NCBI RefSeq assembly: GCF_023721795.1
Contig: NZ_JAMQYE010000001.1
Span: 744,001 to 808,000 of the forward strand
Source of the DNA: Zeimonas sediminis
GTDB taxonomy: Bacteria > Pseudomonadota > Gammaproteobacteria > Burkholderiales > Burkholderiaceae_E
Direction of reading: 5' to 3'
DNA: 64,000 nt
Numbering within the stretch: the stretch's first letter is position 1; each line of letters opens with the position of its first letter. Shown piece by piece: positions 50,217-58,913 of the stretch. A program made the translations under genes and the position numbers. The notes beneath the pieces are model-generated. The model was not told the DNA's origin. It saw only the letters and a program-made list of their open reading frames with translations, and ran no database searches.

Positions 50217-51422
50217 TCAATGAAAGTGCGTCGATTCGGGCTCGACGTCGCCCGGCATTTCCGCGTGCACGACCTCGCCCTTGGCGTTCGGATACAGCGG
50301 CACGCCGCAGTCCTCGCAGAACTCGGGCTCGGTGAGCTCCGACCAGACCCGCAACTCGGACACCCCGACCTCGCGCAAGACCTCGCGGATCTGCTCGAGC
50401 GGCGACGGCTCGTCTTCCTCGCTCTCGGCGCCCAGCAGCGGCCAGACGATGCCGTGGGCGATGTCCTCGTCGTCGTCGCCGATGCCGAGACCGATCCGGT
50501 ACTCGTCGGCACGCTCGTCGCCGAAGGGCGCGACCGTGGCGTGGATCTGCACCGGCTCGATGTCGAGCGCGTGGGTCAGGTAGTGCACCGCGGCGCGGAT
50601 CGAGTACGGCCGCACCCGGCGATCGGACTCGCGCAGGTTCAGGTGGAAGGCGTCGGGCAGCAGGCACTCGAAGCCGCAGCCCGGCAGCAGCGGCTCGATG
50701 TTCGGCCGGGCCTGCGCGATCCACTGCTCGAGGCACTGCACCCGGCTGGCGTGGTCGCCCGCCTCGGTTTCCTGCCAGCGGAACAGCGCCGTGCCGGCGG
50801 GCACCGCGACGACGCCGAGCAGGTAGCGCGAATCGGCCAGCATCTCGGCGGTTTCCGGCAGCGCGCGCAGGTCGAGCCGGGCGGCCTGCCCGGCCACGGC
50901 GGCCTGGCCCAGCTTGCGCGTGAGCCGGCGCAGCTCGCCGAAATCGCGCGGCAGCTGGTCGATGCTGTACAGGTAGGGCGACAGCTGGAAGCGCGAGCGC
51001 CGCGCCAGCACGTGGGCCTGCCAGTGCGCCGACAGCGCCTGCACGCTGTCGGCCGGCAGCGGCCCCGACGGGATCCGGAAGCGGGTCCAGACGATCAGCG
51101 GCGCGGCGACCAGCAGCATGTCCCAGCGCTGCCCTTCGATGTCCGCGCTGACGGTCTCGGCGGCCTCTTCGACCGCCTCGATCAGCGCGCCGTAGGCCTC
51201 GCTGTCGGTCTGGTGAAGCCGGTCGAGCGAGTCGTAGACCGCCTGGATGTGCCCGCTGTCGAGCAGGCGCTCTATCCGGGCGGCCAACTGGGCTTCCCAG
51301 AAACGATCCTCGACCCGGCTTCCCGAGTTTGCGAGGCCCAGCGCAGCCGCCACCAGCCGCTCGGCATCGGGGGAGAGATGGGTCTTGCGCTCGCGGGCGC
51401 GGGCGTGGCGATGTTCTTTCAT
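50217..51422 (-). CDS. DUF2863 family protein
   Basis: This 401-residue soluble protein matches DUF2863, a family found mainly in Burkholderiales. Recognisable blocks are QRWDMLLVAAPLIVWTRFRIPSG, QLSPYLYSIDQLPRDFGE and PNIEPLLPGCGFECLLPDAFH, and a C-terminal CEDC (with VPLYPNAKGEVVHAEMP), which could be half of a metal site. The N-terminus is strongly basic (KEHRHARARERKTH). No signal peptide or membrane segment is present. The function is unknown. It has 74 bases to the thioredoxin-like gene, convergent. Confidence 0.85.
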   Translation of the reverse strand: MKEHRHARARERKTHLSPDAERLVAAALGLANSGSRVEDRFWEAQLAARIERLLDSGHIQAVYDSLDRLHQTDSEAYGALIEAVEEAAETVSADIEGQRWDMLLVAAPLIVWTRFRIPSGPLPADSVQALSAHWQAHVLARRSRFQLSPYLYSIDQLPRDFGELRRLTRKLGQAAVAGQAARLDLRALPETAEMLADSRYLLGVVAVPAGTALFRWQETEAGDHASRVQCLEQWIAQARPNIEPLLPGCGFECLLPDAFHLNLRESDRRVRPYSIRAAVHYLTHALDIEPVQIHATVAPFGDERADEYRIGLGIGDDDEDIAHGIVWPLLGAESEEDEPSPLEQIREVLREVGVSELRVWSELTEPEFCEDCGVPLYPNAKGEVVHAEMPGDVEPESTHFH

Positions 51423-51545
51423 GCGGTCCTTCGTGTTCGACCACGAAGTTTAGTCGAATTCGCCGGCCCGCCCAGCCCGATCGGGCCACGCCCCGGTTCC
51501 CGGGGCGGTGGCTCGGCCGGGGGCGCGCCTCGGCCGGGTGGCGCG

Positions 51546-52286
51546 TCAGCCGGGCGCCGGCGCCTCGGCCTGCGGCGCGGCGAGCGCGGTCCAGATCGGC
51601 GGCTTCTTCGCCTCGCGCGCGATGTCGGCGAGCAGCGCGTCGTGCGCCGCGCGCTCGGCCTCGTCGGCGTACCGGACCCGCAGGCCGGGAGGCGGCCACT
51701 GCCCGCCGGCCTCGCCGCCCGCCGCCGCGCCTTCCGCCCCGCCGAGCGCGATCTCCAGGCTGTCCTGGCCGCGCGTCATCGCCAGATAGACGTCGGCGAG
51801 CAATTCCGCGTCGAGCAGCGCGCCGTGCAGCGTGCGGTGCGCATTCGACACCTCGTAGCGCTCGCACAGCGCGTCGAGCGAATTGCGCCGCCCCGGGTGC
51901 AGCTCGCGCGCCAGCGCGAGCGTGTCGACGACGCCGCTCGCGAGCGTCTCGAAGGCGGGACGGCCCAGCCGGCGGTACTCGGCGTCGAGAAAGCCGAGAT
52001 CGAAAGGCGCGTTGTGGATCAGCAGTTCGGCGCCCGCGACGAACTCGGCGATCCGGTCGGCCACCTCGGCGAAGCGCGGCTCGCTGCTCAGGCGCTCGAG
52101 CGTGAGCCCGTGCACCTCGAGCGCGCCCTGGTCGATCTCGCGCTCGGGGTTCATGTACAGGTGAAGCCGCCGGCCGCTCAGCCGGCGGTCGACGATCTCG
52201 ACGCAGCCGATCTCGATGACCCGGTGCCCGTCCTCGGGCGACAGCCCGGTGGTCTCGGTGTCGAGGACGATCTGTCGAAGGCTCAT
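51546..52286 (-). CDS. dnaQ: DNA polymerase III epsilon subunit (3'-5' exonuclease)
   Basis: DnaQ proofreads for the replicative polymerase. This 246-residue protein has the DEDDh set: Asp9 and Glu11 in IVLDTETTGLSP, the Asp of IHNAPFDLGFLDAEY, and His and Asp in RTLHGALLDAELLADVYL. The C-terminal tail is Ala/Gly/Pro-rich and links to the polymerase-binding segment. Its start overlaps the stop of the RND pump gene by four bases (ATGA), an unusual neighbour; dnaQ is more often beside rnhA, which here lies 6 kb away. The two may share a transcript. Confidence 0.95.
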   Translation of the reverse strand: MSLRQIVLDTETTGLSPEDGHRVIEIGCVEIVDRRLSGRRLHLYMNPEREIDQGALEVHGLTLERLSSEPRFAEVADRIAEFVAGAELLIHNAPFDLGFLDAEYRRLGRPAFETLASGVVDTLALARELHPGRRNSLDALCERYEVSNAHRTLHGALLDAELLADVYLAMTRGQDSLEIALGGAEGAAAGGEAGGQWPPPGLRVRYADEAERAAHDALLADIAREAKKPPIWTALAAPQAEAPAPG

Positions 52287-55200
52287 CGTGCGGGGTGTCC
52301 GGTCTGGATGGGCGGCGCGCCCGCGGCGGCGCCGGTGTCAGGCGCGCCCCCCTCGGGGGCACCCGCCGCCGGCAGCAGGTGCCGCCGGCGCGCCAGCAGA
52401 GTGTAGACCGTCGGCACGACGAACAGCGTCAGCAGCGTCCCGAAAGTCATGCCGCCGACGATCACCATCCCGATCTGCATCCGGCTCTCGGCGCCGGCAC
52501 CGGTGGCCAGCGCCAGCGGCACCGCGCCCAGCACCATCGCCCCGGTGGTCATCAGGATCGGGCGCAGTCGCAGGCTGGCCGCCTCGATCGTGGCCTCGCG
52601 CAGCTCGCGACCGGCATCGCGCAGCTGGTTCGCGAACTCCACGATCAGGATGCCGTGCTTCGTGATGAGGCCGACCAGCGTGATCAGGCCGATCTGGCTG
52701 TAGACGTTCATCGTGCCGCCGGTCCACTGCAGCAGCGCGAGCGCGCCGGTGATCGACAGCGGCACCGAGAACATGATCGTGAGCGGGTCGACGAAGCTCT
52801 CGAACTGCGCGGCCAGCACCAGGTAAATGAAACACAGCGCGAGCGCGAAGGTGACCAGCAGCGCGGTGGACGACTGCTTGAACTCCCGGGTCTGGCCGTT
52901 GTAGTCGAGGCCGTAGCCCGGCTTCAGGTGCCTTGCCGCGTAGTTCTCGATCGCGTCGACCGCCTCGCCGAGCGAGGCCCCGGGCGCCAGGTTGGCCGTG
53001 ATCGTGACCGCCCGGCGCTGCGCGAAGTGGTTCAGCTCGCGCGCGGTCACGCCCTCGCGGACCGTGACCAGGCTGGACAGCGGCAGCAGCCGGTCGCCGC
53101 GGCCGCGCACGAAGATCCGCGAGATGTCCTGCGGCGTGCTGCGGTCGCCCTGCGCGAACTGCACGATCACGTCGTACTGCTCGCCCTCGCGCTTGAAGCG
53201 GGTGACCTGCCGGCCGCCGAGCGCGGTCTCCAGCGCGCGGCCGATCGCGTCGACCGGCACCCCGGCGTCGGCCGCGCGGTCGCGGTCGACCTCGATCTTC
53301 AGCTCGGGCTTGTTCAGCCGCAGGTCGCTGTCGACGCCCTGCAAGCGCGGGTCGGCCCGCATGTCGGCGAGCAGCGGGTCGATGACCTGCTGGATCGTCT
53401 CGTACGGATCGGAGCTCAGGATCACCACGTTGATCGGCCGCTCGCGCGGCGACTGCCCCAGCGAGGCGGGCGCCACCGCGAAGGCCTGCACGCCAGGGAT
53501 GCCGAGAAGCTTCGGCTGGACCTCGCGGATCATCTCGGGGATCTTGCGCTCCCTGTCCGCCCAGTCGATGGTCCGCGTGAAGCTGATGCCCTGCGCCACC
53601 GTCGGGTTGCCGGTCACGATGAACACCCGATTGACCTCGGGCACCGAGCGCAGGATGTCCTCGACCTGCCGGGCGTAGCGGTCGGTGTAGTCGATCGACG
53701 CGCCGTCGGGGCCGTTGAAGATCGCGACGATCGTCGAGCGGTCCTCGACCGGCGAGAGCTCGCGCTTCATGCCGCTCCAGAGCAGCACGCTGGCCGCTGC
53801 CACCGCGAGCCCGAGCAGCACGACCAGCCAGCGCGCCGACAGCGTGAGGCGCAGCAGCCGTGAATAGCCGCGGGTCATCGCGTCGAGCGTCGCGTCGATC
53901 GCCCGCACCAGCCGGCCGGGCGACGGGTCGTGACGCAGCAGCTTGGCGCACATCATCGGCGTGAGGGTCAGCGCGACGAATCCCGAGACCAGCACCGCAC
54001 CGGCCAGCGTGAGGGCGAACTCGATGAACAGCCGGCCGGTGCGGCCGGTGGTGAAGGCCACCGGCGCGTAGACCGCGGCGAGCGTCAGCGTCATCGCGAC
54101 GATCGCGAAGCCGACCTCCTTCGAGCCGACCAGGGCGGCCTTCACCGGCTCCATGCCGTCCTCGATGTGCCGCCAGACGTTCTCGAGCATGACGATCGCG
54201 TCGTCGACGACCAGGCCGATCGCCAGCACCAGCGAAAGCAGCGTGAGCGTGTTGATCGAGAAGCCCGCCACGAGCATCAGCGCGAAGGCGCCGACCAGGC
54301 ACACCGGGATCGTGACAAGCGGGATGACGCTCGCGCGCAGCGTGCCGAGGAACAGGAAGATGACCGCCGCCACCAGCACGACGGCCTCGGCGATCGTCGT
54401 GTAGACCGAGCGGATCGAGCGCTCGATGAAGACGGTGTTGTCGTTCGCGATGCTGACCTGCAGGCCCTCGGGCAGCTGCTCCTGGATCAGCGGCAGCTCC
54501 TTCTTCAGCGCCTGGGCCAGGTCGAGCGGATTGGCGGTGGCCTGCTTGATCAGGCCCAGCGAGATCGAGTTGCGGCCGTTGAAGCGCACGATGCTGCGCT
54601 CGCTCTCGGGGGCGATGCCCACGCGGGCGACGTCGCGGATGCGCACCGGATATCCGTTGACGGTGCGCACGACGACGTCCTCGAACTGCTGCACCCGCTG
54701 CAGGTCGGTCTGCGAGGACACCGTGAACTCGCGCTGCGCGCTCTCGATCCGGCCCGAGGGCAGCTCCACGTTCTGCCTGCGCAACGCTTCCTCTACGTCG
54801 CCGGGCGTCAGGTTGAAGCCCGCCAGCCGGTCCGGGTCGAGCCAGATCCGCATCGCGTAGCGCCGGTCGCCGAAGATCCGGACGTCGGCAGCGCCCGGCA
54901 GCGTCTGCAGCCTCGGCTTGACGAAGCGGTTCGCGATGTCCGACACCTCGAGCGGCGACAGCGTGTCGCTGGTGAAGGCCATCCAGATGATCGGGTTGGC
55001 GTCGGCCTCGACCTTCGCGATGACCGGCTCGTCGACCGCGTCGGGCAGCCTGGCCCGCACGCGCGCCACCCGGTCGCGCACGTCGGCGGCGGCACCGTCG
55101 GGGTCGCGCTCGAGCCGGAAGCGGACCGTGATCTGGCTCTGCTCCGGCCGCGAGATCGAGGTCAGCACGTCGACGCCCTCGATGCCGGCGATCGAGTCCT

Positions 55201-55402
55201 CGAGCGGCTTGGTCACCTGCGACTCGATGATCTCGGCAGAGGCCCCGGGGTATCGGGTCGAGACCGTGACGGTGGGCTCGTCGATCTTCGGGTACTCGCG
55301 GACCTGCAGCCGGTCGTAGGAAACCAGCCCGATCAGCAGGATCACCAGCGACAGCACGGTCGCGAAGACCGGCCGGCGGATGCAGACTTCGGAAACGACC
55401 AC
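52283..55402 (-). CDS. RND multidrug efflux pump, HAE1 family
   Basis: This 1039-residue inner-membrane transporter exports drugs or other amphiphiles using the proton gradient. It has the RND layout of 12 helices with two large periplasmic loops. The proton-relay Asp-Asp pair is in GLVVDDAIVMLENV of TM4, and TM1 begins VCIRRPVFATVLSLVILL. Together with the adaptor gene four bases upstream it forms a two-component efflux operon, with no outer-membrane channel gene beside it. It starts at a GTG at 55402. Substrates are unknown. dnaQ follows with a four-base overlap. Confidence 0.95.
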   Translation of the reverse strand: MVVSEVCIRRPVFATVLSLVILLIGLVSYDRLQVREYPKIDEPTVTVSTRYPGASAEIIESQVTKPLEDSIAGIEGVDVLTSISRPEQSQITVRFRLERDPDGAAADVRDRVARVRARLPDAVDEPVIAKVEADANPIIWMAFTSDTLSPLEVSDIANRFVKPRLQTLPGAADVRIFGDRRYAMRIWLDPDRLAGFNLTPGDVEEALRRQNVELPSGRIESAQREFTVSSQTDLQRVQQFEDVVVRTVNGYPVRIRDVARVGIAPESERSIVRFNGRNSISLGLIKQATANPLDLAQALKKELPLIQEQLPEGLQVSIANDNTVFIERSIRSVYTTIAEAVVLVAAVIFLFLGTLRASVIPLVTIPVCLVGAFALMLVAGFSINTLTLLSLVLAIGLVVDDAIVMLENVWRHIEDGMEPVKAALVGSKEVGFAIVAMTLTLAAVYAPVAFTTGRTGRLFIEFALTLAGAVLVSGFVALTLTPMMCAKLLRHDPSPGRLVRAIDATLDAMTRGYSRLLRLTLSARWLVVLLGLAVAAASVLLWSGMKRELSPVEDRSTIVAIFNGPDGASIDYTDRYARQVEDILRSVPEVNRVFIVTGNPTVAQGISFTRTIDWADRERKIPEMIREVQPKLLGIPGVQAFAVAPASLGQSPRERPINVVILSSDPYETIQQVIDPLLADMRADPRLQGVDSDLRLNKPELKIEVDRDRAADAGVPVDAIGRALETALGGRQVTRFKREGEQYDVIVQFAQGDRSTPQDISRIFVRGRGDRLLPLSSLVTVREGVTARELNHFAQRRAVTITANLAPGASLGEAVDAIENYAARHLKPGYGLDYNGQTREFKQSSTALLVTFALALCFIYLVLAAQFESFVDPLTIMFSVPLSITGALALLQWTGGTMNVYSQIGLITLVGLITKHGILIVEFANQLRDAGRELREATIEAASLRLRPILMTTGAMVLGAVPLALATGAGAESRMQIGMVIVGGMTFGTLLTLFVVPTVYTLLARRRHLLPAAGAPEGGAPDTGAAAGAPPIQTGHPAR

Positions 55403-55405
55403 GGC

Positions 55406-56689
55406 TCAGTTCCCCGCGGCGCCCGGCCGGCCGGCGCCGTCCGTCGCACCGCCGCCCCCGCTTCCCACGACCCGCACCGGCAGGCCGTCGCGCTGCAGCT
55501 TCAGCTGTCCGGCCGTGACCACCCGCGCGCCGGCCGCCAGCCCGGAAACGATCTCGACCCGCCCTTCCCGCCGCTGGCCGATCTCGACCCGGGTGCGCAG
55601 GGCCTTGCCGTTCTCGACCCGGTAGACGAACAGCTCGGCGCCGGAGGGTACGACCGCCTCTTCCGGCACCATGACCGCGCGCGGATTCTCGGACAGCGTG
55701 AGCGAGGCCTTCGCGAACATGCCGGTGCGCAGCGCGCCGTCGGCGTTCGGCAGCCGGCCGCGCGCGACGACCGACCTGCCGTTGGCGTCGACCTGCACGT
55801 CGATCGCCTCGAGCACCGCCTCGAAGGCCCGGCCCGGCCACGCGTCGAACTCGACGCGCACCCGCTGGCCGCGGCGCAGCTCGCCGACGAAGCGCTCGGG
55901 CAGCCGCAGGTCGACCTGCATCGACGAGACGTCCTCGAGCACCACCAGCTCGGCGCCTTCCTTGACGTAGTCGCCGACGCTGACGTTGCGCAGCCCCAGC
56001 ACCCCGCCGAAGGGCGCACGGATCTCGGTCTTGGAAAGCCGCGCCTGCGCGAGCTTGAGGCGAGCCTCGAGCACGCGCAATGTGGCGGCCGCCTCGTCGC
56101 GGGCGCGCTCGCTGACGAACTGCTTCTGGGCGAGATCCACGGTCCGCTGGTAGTTGGCCTGGGCAAGGCCGAGCTCGGCCCGCGTCTGCTCGGCCTCGGC
56201 CGCCGCGATCGCGGCGTCGAGCGCGATCAGCAGCTCGCCCTTGCGGACCCGGGCGCCGCCCTCGAAGCCGATGCTGGCGATCCGGCCGGCGATCTCGGGC
56301 TTGATGACGACCGATTCGGCCGCGCGCAGGGTGCCGACCGCCGACACGTTCCGGGACAGCGCGACCGTGACCGCCTCGGCGGCCTCGACGGCCACCGGCC
56401 CGCCGCCCGGCCTGCCGCCAGCGCCCGCGCCCGCAGCAGGGCGCGCCGCGCCGCCGGGCGGCGGGTCTGCCGGTGGACGCGCCGGGGCCGAGGACGTGGC
56501 TTGGCCCGAGGACGGGGCCGCGCTGGCGGCGGGGGCAGCGCCGGCCTGCGCGCTTGCCGGCTGCGCCGTACCGGCGGCCGCGACCGCCTCGAAAGCAGGG
56601 CCTGGAGCGCCACGCTGCAGGCTCCAGCCGCCCCACGCGAGGCCGGCGAGCCCGGCTGCGGCCAGTGCCCAGTAGACGGTTCTGTTCAT
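55406..56689 (-). CDS. RND efflux periplasmic adaptor (membrane fusion protein)
   Basis: This 427-residue adaptor links the RND pump to an outer-membrane channel. It has an N-terminal anchor (YWALAAAGLAGLAWGGW), then an unusually long linker of about 100 residues rich in Ala, Gly and Pro. The core is typical: SVVIKPEIAGRIASIGFEGGARVRKG for the lipoyl half, a coiled-coil hairpin (AEAEQTRAELGLAQANYQRT), IRAPFGGVLGLRNVSVGDYV, and beta-barrel strands MQVDLRLPERFVGEL. The longer reading upstream has no ribosome-binding site. It is the first gene of the efflux operon. Confidence 0.93.
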   Translation of the reverse strand: MNRTVYWALAAAGLAGLAWGGWSLQRGAPGPAFEAVAAAGTAQPASAQAGAAPAASAAPSSGQATSSAPARPPADPPPGGAARPAAGAGAGGRPGGGPVAVEAAEAVTVALSRNVSAVGTLRAAESVVIKPEIAGRIASIGFEGGARVRKGELLIALDAAIAAAEAEQTRAELGLAQANYQRTVDLAQKQFVSERARDEAAATLRVLEARLKLAQARLSKTEIRAPFGGVLGLRNVSVGDYVKEGAELVVLEDVSSMQVDLRLPERFVGELRRGQRVRVEFDAWPGRAFEAVLEAIDVQVDANGRSVVARGRLPNADGALRTGMFAKASLTLSENPRAVMVPEEAVVPSGAELFVYRVENGKALRTRVEIGQRREGRVEIVSGLAAGARVVTAGQLKLQRDGLPVRVVGSGGGGATDGAGRPGAAGN

Positions 56690-56880
56690 CGGTCGGAATT
56701 GCCGGAAGATCGGCGGCCCGCGGAGAATCCGGAGCGACGTCGGGTAGCTGGCAAATCTAGCACGGCGGCCGCGTTGCAGGCCCGATGCCTCGGTGCGGCG
56801 CGATACTATCCGCGTCTGGACGTTCCCCCCTTCGGCAGCCCGCCCTGCGCGGGCCGCCTGCCCGCCGCCGCCCTGCAAGC

Positions 56881-58098
56881 ATGTCGACCGCTTCGTTCCC
56901 GCATCGCTCCCTCGCGCCCGCCGCGACCCACGGCGAGCCGCCCCGACCCCGCCCCGCGATCGAATCGCTCGAGGGCTCGCGGATCCGCGAGGTCGCCAAC
57001 GCCGGGCTGGGACTGCCGGACGTGATTCCCTTCTGGTTCGGGGAGCCCGACGCGGTAACGCCGGCCTTCATCCGCGAGGCCGCCAAGGCGGCGCTGGACG
57101 CCGGCGACACCTTCTATCACCACAATCTCGGCATCGGGCCGCTGCGCGACGCGCTGTCGCACTACCTGGGGCGCGCCCACCTGCCGGTCGATCGCGAACG
57201 GGTCGTCGTCACCAGCAGCGGCGTGAACGCGCTGATGCTTGCCGCGCAGACGATCCTTTCGCCGGGCGACCGGGTCGTGGCCGTCGTGCCGCTGTGGCCG
57301 AACGTGACCGAGATCCCGCGCATCCTCGGCGCCGAGGTCACGCGGGTGCCGCTGGCGCTGACTGCCGACCACCGCTGGGTGCTGGACCTCGACCGGCTCA
57401 TCGACGCGATCGGCACCGATGCGCGGGCCGTCATCGTCAATTCGCCGAACAACCCGACCGGTTGGACGATGCCGCGCGACGCGATGCGGGCGCTGCTCGA
57501 GCACTGCCGCCGCCACGGCATCTGGATCGTGTCCGACGAGGCCTACGAGCGCCTGGTCTTCGACGGCAGCTTCCAGGCGCCGTCGATGCTGGACCTCGCC
57601 GCCCCGGACGACCGGCTGATCGTGGCCAACACCTTCTCGAAGGCCTGGCAGATGACCGGCTGGCGGCTCGGCTGGCTCGTGGTGCCCCCTTCGCTGACCG
57701 GCGACCTGGCCAAGCTGATCGAGTTCAACACCTCGTGCGCCCCGGGCTTCGTGCAACAGGCCGCCGTGGCGGCGCTGCGCGATGGCGAACCCTTCGTTCG
57801 CGAGTTCGTTTCCGAGCTCGGCCGGCGCCGCGACGCGCTGCTCTCGGGCCTCGCTCGAATCGACCGGGTCACCGCCGGAATTCCGGACGGCGCCATGTAC
57901 GCCTTCCTGCGCGTCGACGGCGAGCTAGACAGCCTGACGCTGGCCAAGGCCCTGGTGCGCGAGGCGCGAATCGGGCTCGCCCCGGGCGCGGCCTTCGGCC
58001 CCGAGGGCGAGGGCTTCCTCCGGTGGTGCTTCGCCCGGCCGATTCCGGCGCTGGAGGAAGCGGTCGGCCGGCTCGACGCGTACCTTCGCCGCAGCTGA
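56881..58098 (+). CDS. Class I/II PLP-dependent aminotransferase
   Basis: This 405-residue enzyme has the aspartate aminotransferase fold. The PLP lysine is in ANTFSKAWQMTGWRLGW, with the usual Asp-x-Ala-Tyr earlier (WIVSDEAYERLVF), NSPNNPTGWTMPR for the cofactor phosphate, and a C-terminal Arg (LRWCFARPIPALEEAV) that binds the substrate carboxylate. It transfers an amino group in amino-acid metabolism; the substrate cannot be told from the sequence. The initial ATG at 56881 was chosen because earlier codons give a proline/arginine-rich stretch unlike the family. A palindromic element follows downstream. Confidence 0.93.
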   Translation: MSTASFPHRSLAPAATHGEPPRPRPAIESLEGSRIREVANAGLGLPDVIPFWFGEPDAVTPAFIREAAKAALDAGDTFYHHNLGIGPLRDALSHYLGRAHLPVDRERVVVTSSGVNALMLAAQTILSPGDRVVAVVPLWPNVTEIPRILGAEVTRVPLALTADHRWVLDLDRLIDAIGTDARAVIVNSPNNPTGWTMPRDAMRALLEHCRRHGIWIVSDEAYERLVFDGSFQAPSMLDLAAPDDRLIVANTFSKAWQMTGWRLGWLVVPPSLTGDLAKLIEFNTSCAPGFVQQAAVAALRDGEPFVREFVSELGRRRDALLSGLARIDRVTAGIPDGAMYAFLRVDGELDSLTLAKALVREARIGLAPGAAFGPEGEGFLRWCFARPIPALEEAVGRLDAYLRRS

Positions 58099-58191
58099 CG
58101 CGCGAAAACCCTTCGGCGAGGCGCCAGCTGCATCGGCACTGCGCAGTCGCGACGCCCTGGCCGTGCACGTCACCGCACGCCGACACATCCA

Positions 58192-58384
58192 GGGCCGGTG
58201 GGCAGCCCAGCCGCATCCGGGCATCGTGCGAGCCGAGCGCCGCCGAAAGGAATTTCGCGGGACCCGCTCGCCACGGGGCGAAGCCCCCTGCGAGGCGGGT
58301 GCGAAATTCCGAGGTGGGCGAGGGAAGCCCCGCGAAGCGGGGCCGCGGCACTTGCCCGGATGCGGCTGGGCTGCCCGCCGGCCC
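58192..58384. repeat. 193-bp nested palindromic intergenic element
   Basis: This fills most of the 329-base gap between the aminotransferase stop (58098) and the rnhA stop (58427). Outer arms of 32 bases (58192-58223 and 58353-58384) are inverted with one mismatch. Inside are a perfect 10-bp inverted pair (GGAATTTCGC 58249-58258 / GCGAAATTCC 58301-58310), a GGGGC-GAA-GCCCC hairpin (58275-58287) and a 7-bp GCCCCGC-GAA-GCGGGGC hairpin (58327-58343). It could be a MITE-like or REP-type element, or a structured RNA or bidirectional terminator between convergent genes. No target-site duplication was obvious. Confidence 0.7.
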
Positions 58385-58427
58385 GGGCGCACTCAACTAA
58401 CGGGGCACGCGCGCCCCAGAGCCGCCT

Positions 58428-58865
58428 TCAGCGCGCCTTCGGCACGCCGCGATTGGCCAGCGCGTCCGCGCGCTCGTTTTCCGGGTGCCCGGCGTGGCCG
58501 CGCACCCACTTCCAGTGAACGTCGTGGCTGCCGACCAGCTCGTCGAGCTGCTGCCACAGGTCGACGTTCTTGACCGGCTTGCGGTCGGCAGTCTTCCAGC
58601 CGCGCGACTTCCAGTTGCGCAGCCACTCGGTGATCCCCTTCTGCACGTACTGCGAGTCGGTGTGCACCACCACCCGCATCGGTCGCTTGAGCGCCCGCAG
58701 CGCTTCGATGACCGCCTGCAGCTCCATCCGGTTGTTCGTGGTCGACGACTCGCCGCCGAACAGCTCGCGCTCGTGGCCGCCCCATCGCAACAACGCGCCC
58801 CAGCCGCCGGGGCCGGGGTTGCCCTTGCAGGCCCCGTCGGTGTAAATCTCTATCGTTTCGTTCAT
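58428..58865 (-). CDS. rnhA: Ribonuclease HI
   Basis: RNase HI cuts RNA in RNA-DNA hybrids. This 145-residue protein has all catalytic residues: Asp10 in [17 protein letters not shown], Glu48 in [13 protein letters not shown], Asp70 in VHTDSQYV and Asp134 in [12 protein letters not shown], with His124 in WVRGHAGH. The basic handle region ([20 protein letters not shown]) is present. The length is typical. It is divergent from the cyclopropane synthase gene and convergent with the aminotransferase across the palindromic element. Confidence 0.97.
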   Translation of the reverse strand: MNETIEIYTDGACKGNPGPGGWGALLRWGGHERELFGGESSTTNNRMELQAVIEALRALKRPMRVVVHTDSQYVQKGITEWLRNWKSRGWKTADRKPVKNVDLWQQLDELVGSHDVHWKWVRGHAGHPENERADALANRGVPKAR

Positions 58866-58913
58866 CGGGCGGATTGTAGTGGCGATCGCCCACCTCGATC
58901 ACGGGAAAGGCAG

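Noticed and set aside
52283-52286. dnaQ controlling the RND pump as a regulatory couple
   Set aside because: The four-base overlap is real, but the pump gene precedes dnaQ on the minus strand and read-through alone explains it; I kept it only as a low-interest observation.
52338-56636. A 1432-codon minus-strand frame over the efflux operon
   Set aside because: It is an alternative frame of the RND and adaptor genes, with Arg/Gly/Ala-rich low-complexity product and no recognisable motif.
58163-58573. Open frames inside the palindromic gap
   Set aside because: They simply translate the inverted repeats (both arms give similar Arg/Gly/Pro-rich peptides) and have no ribosome-binding site.
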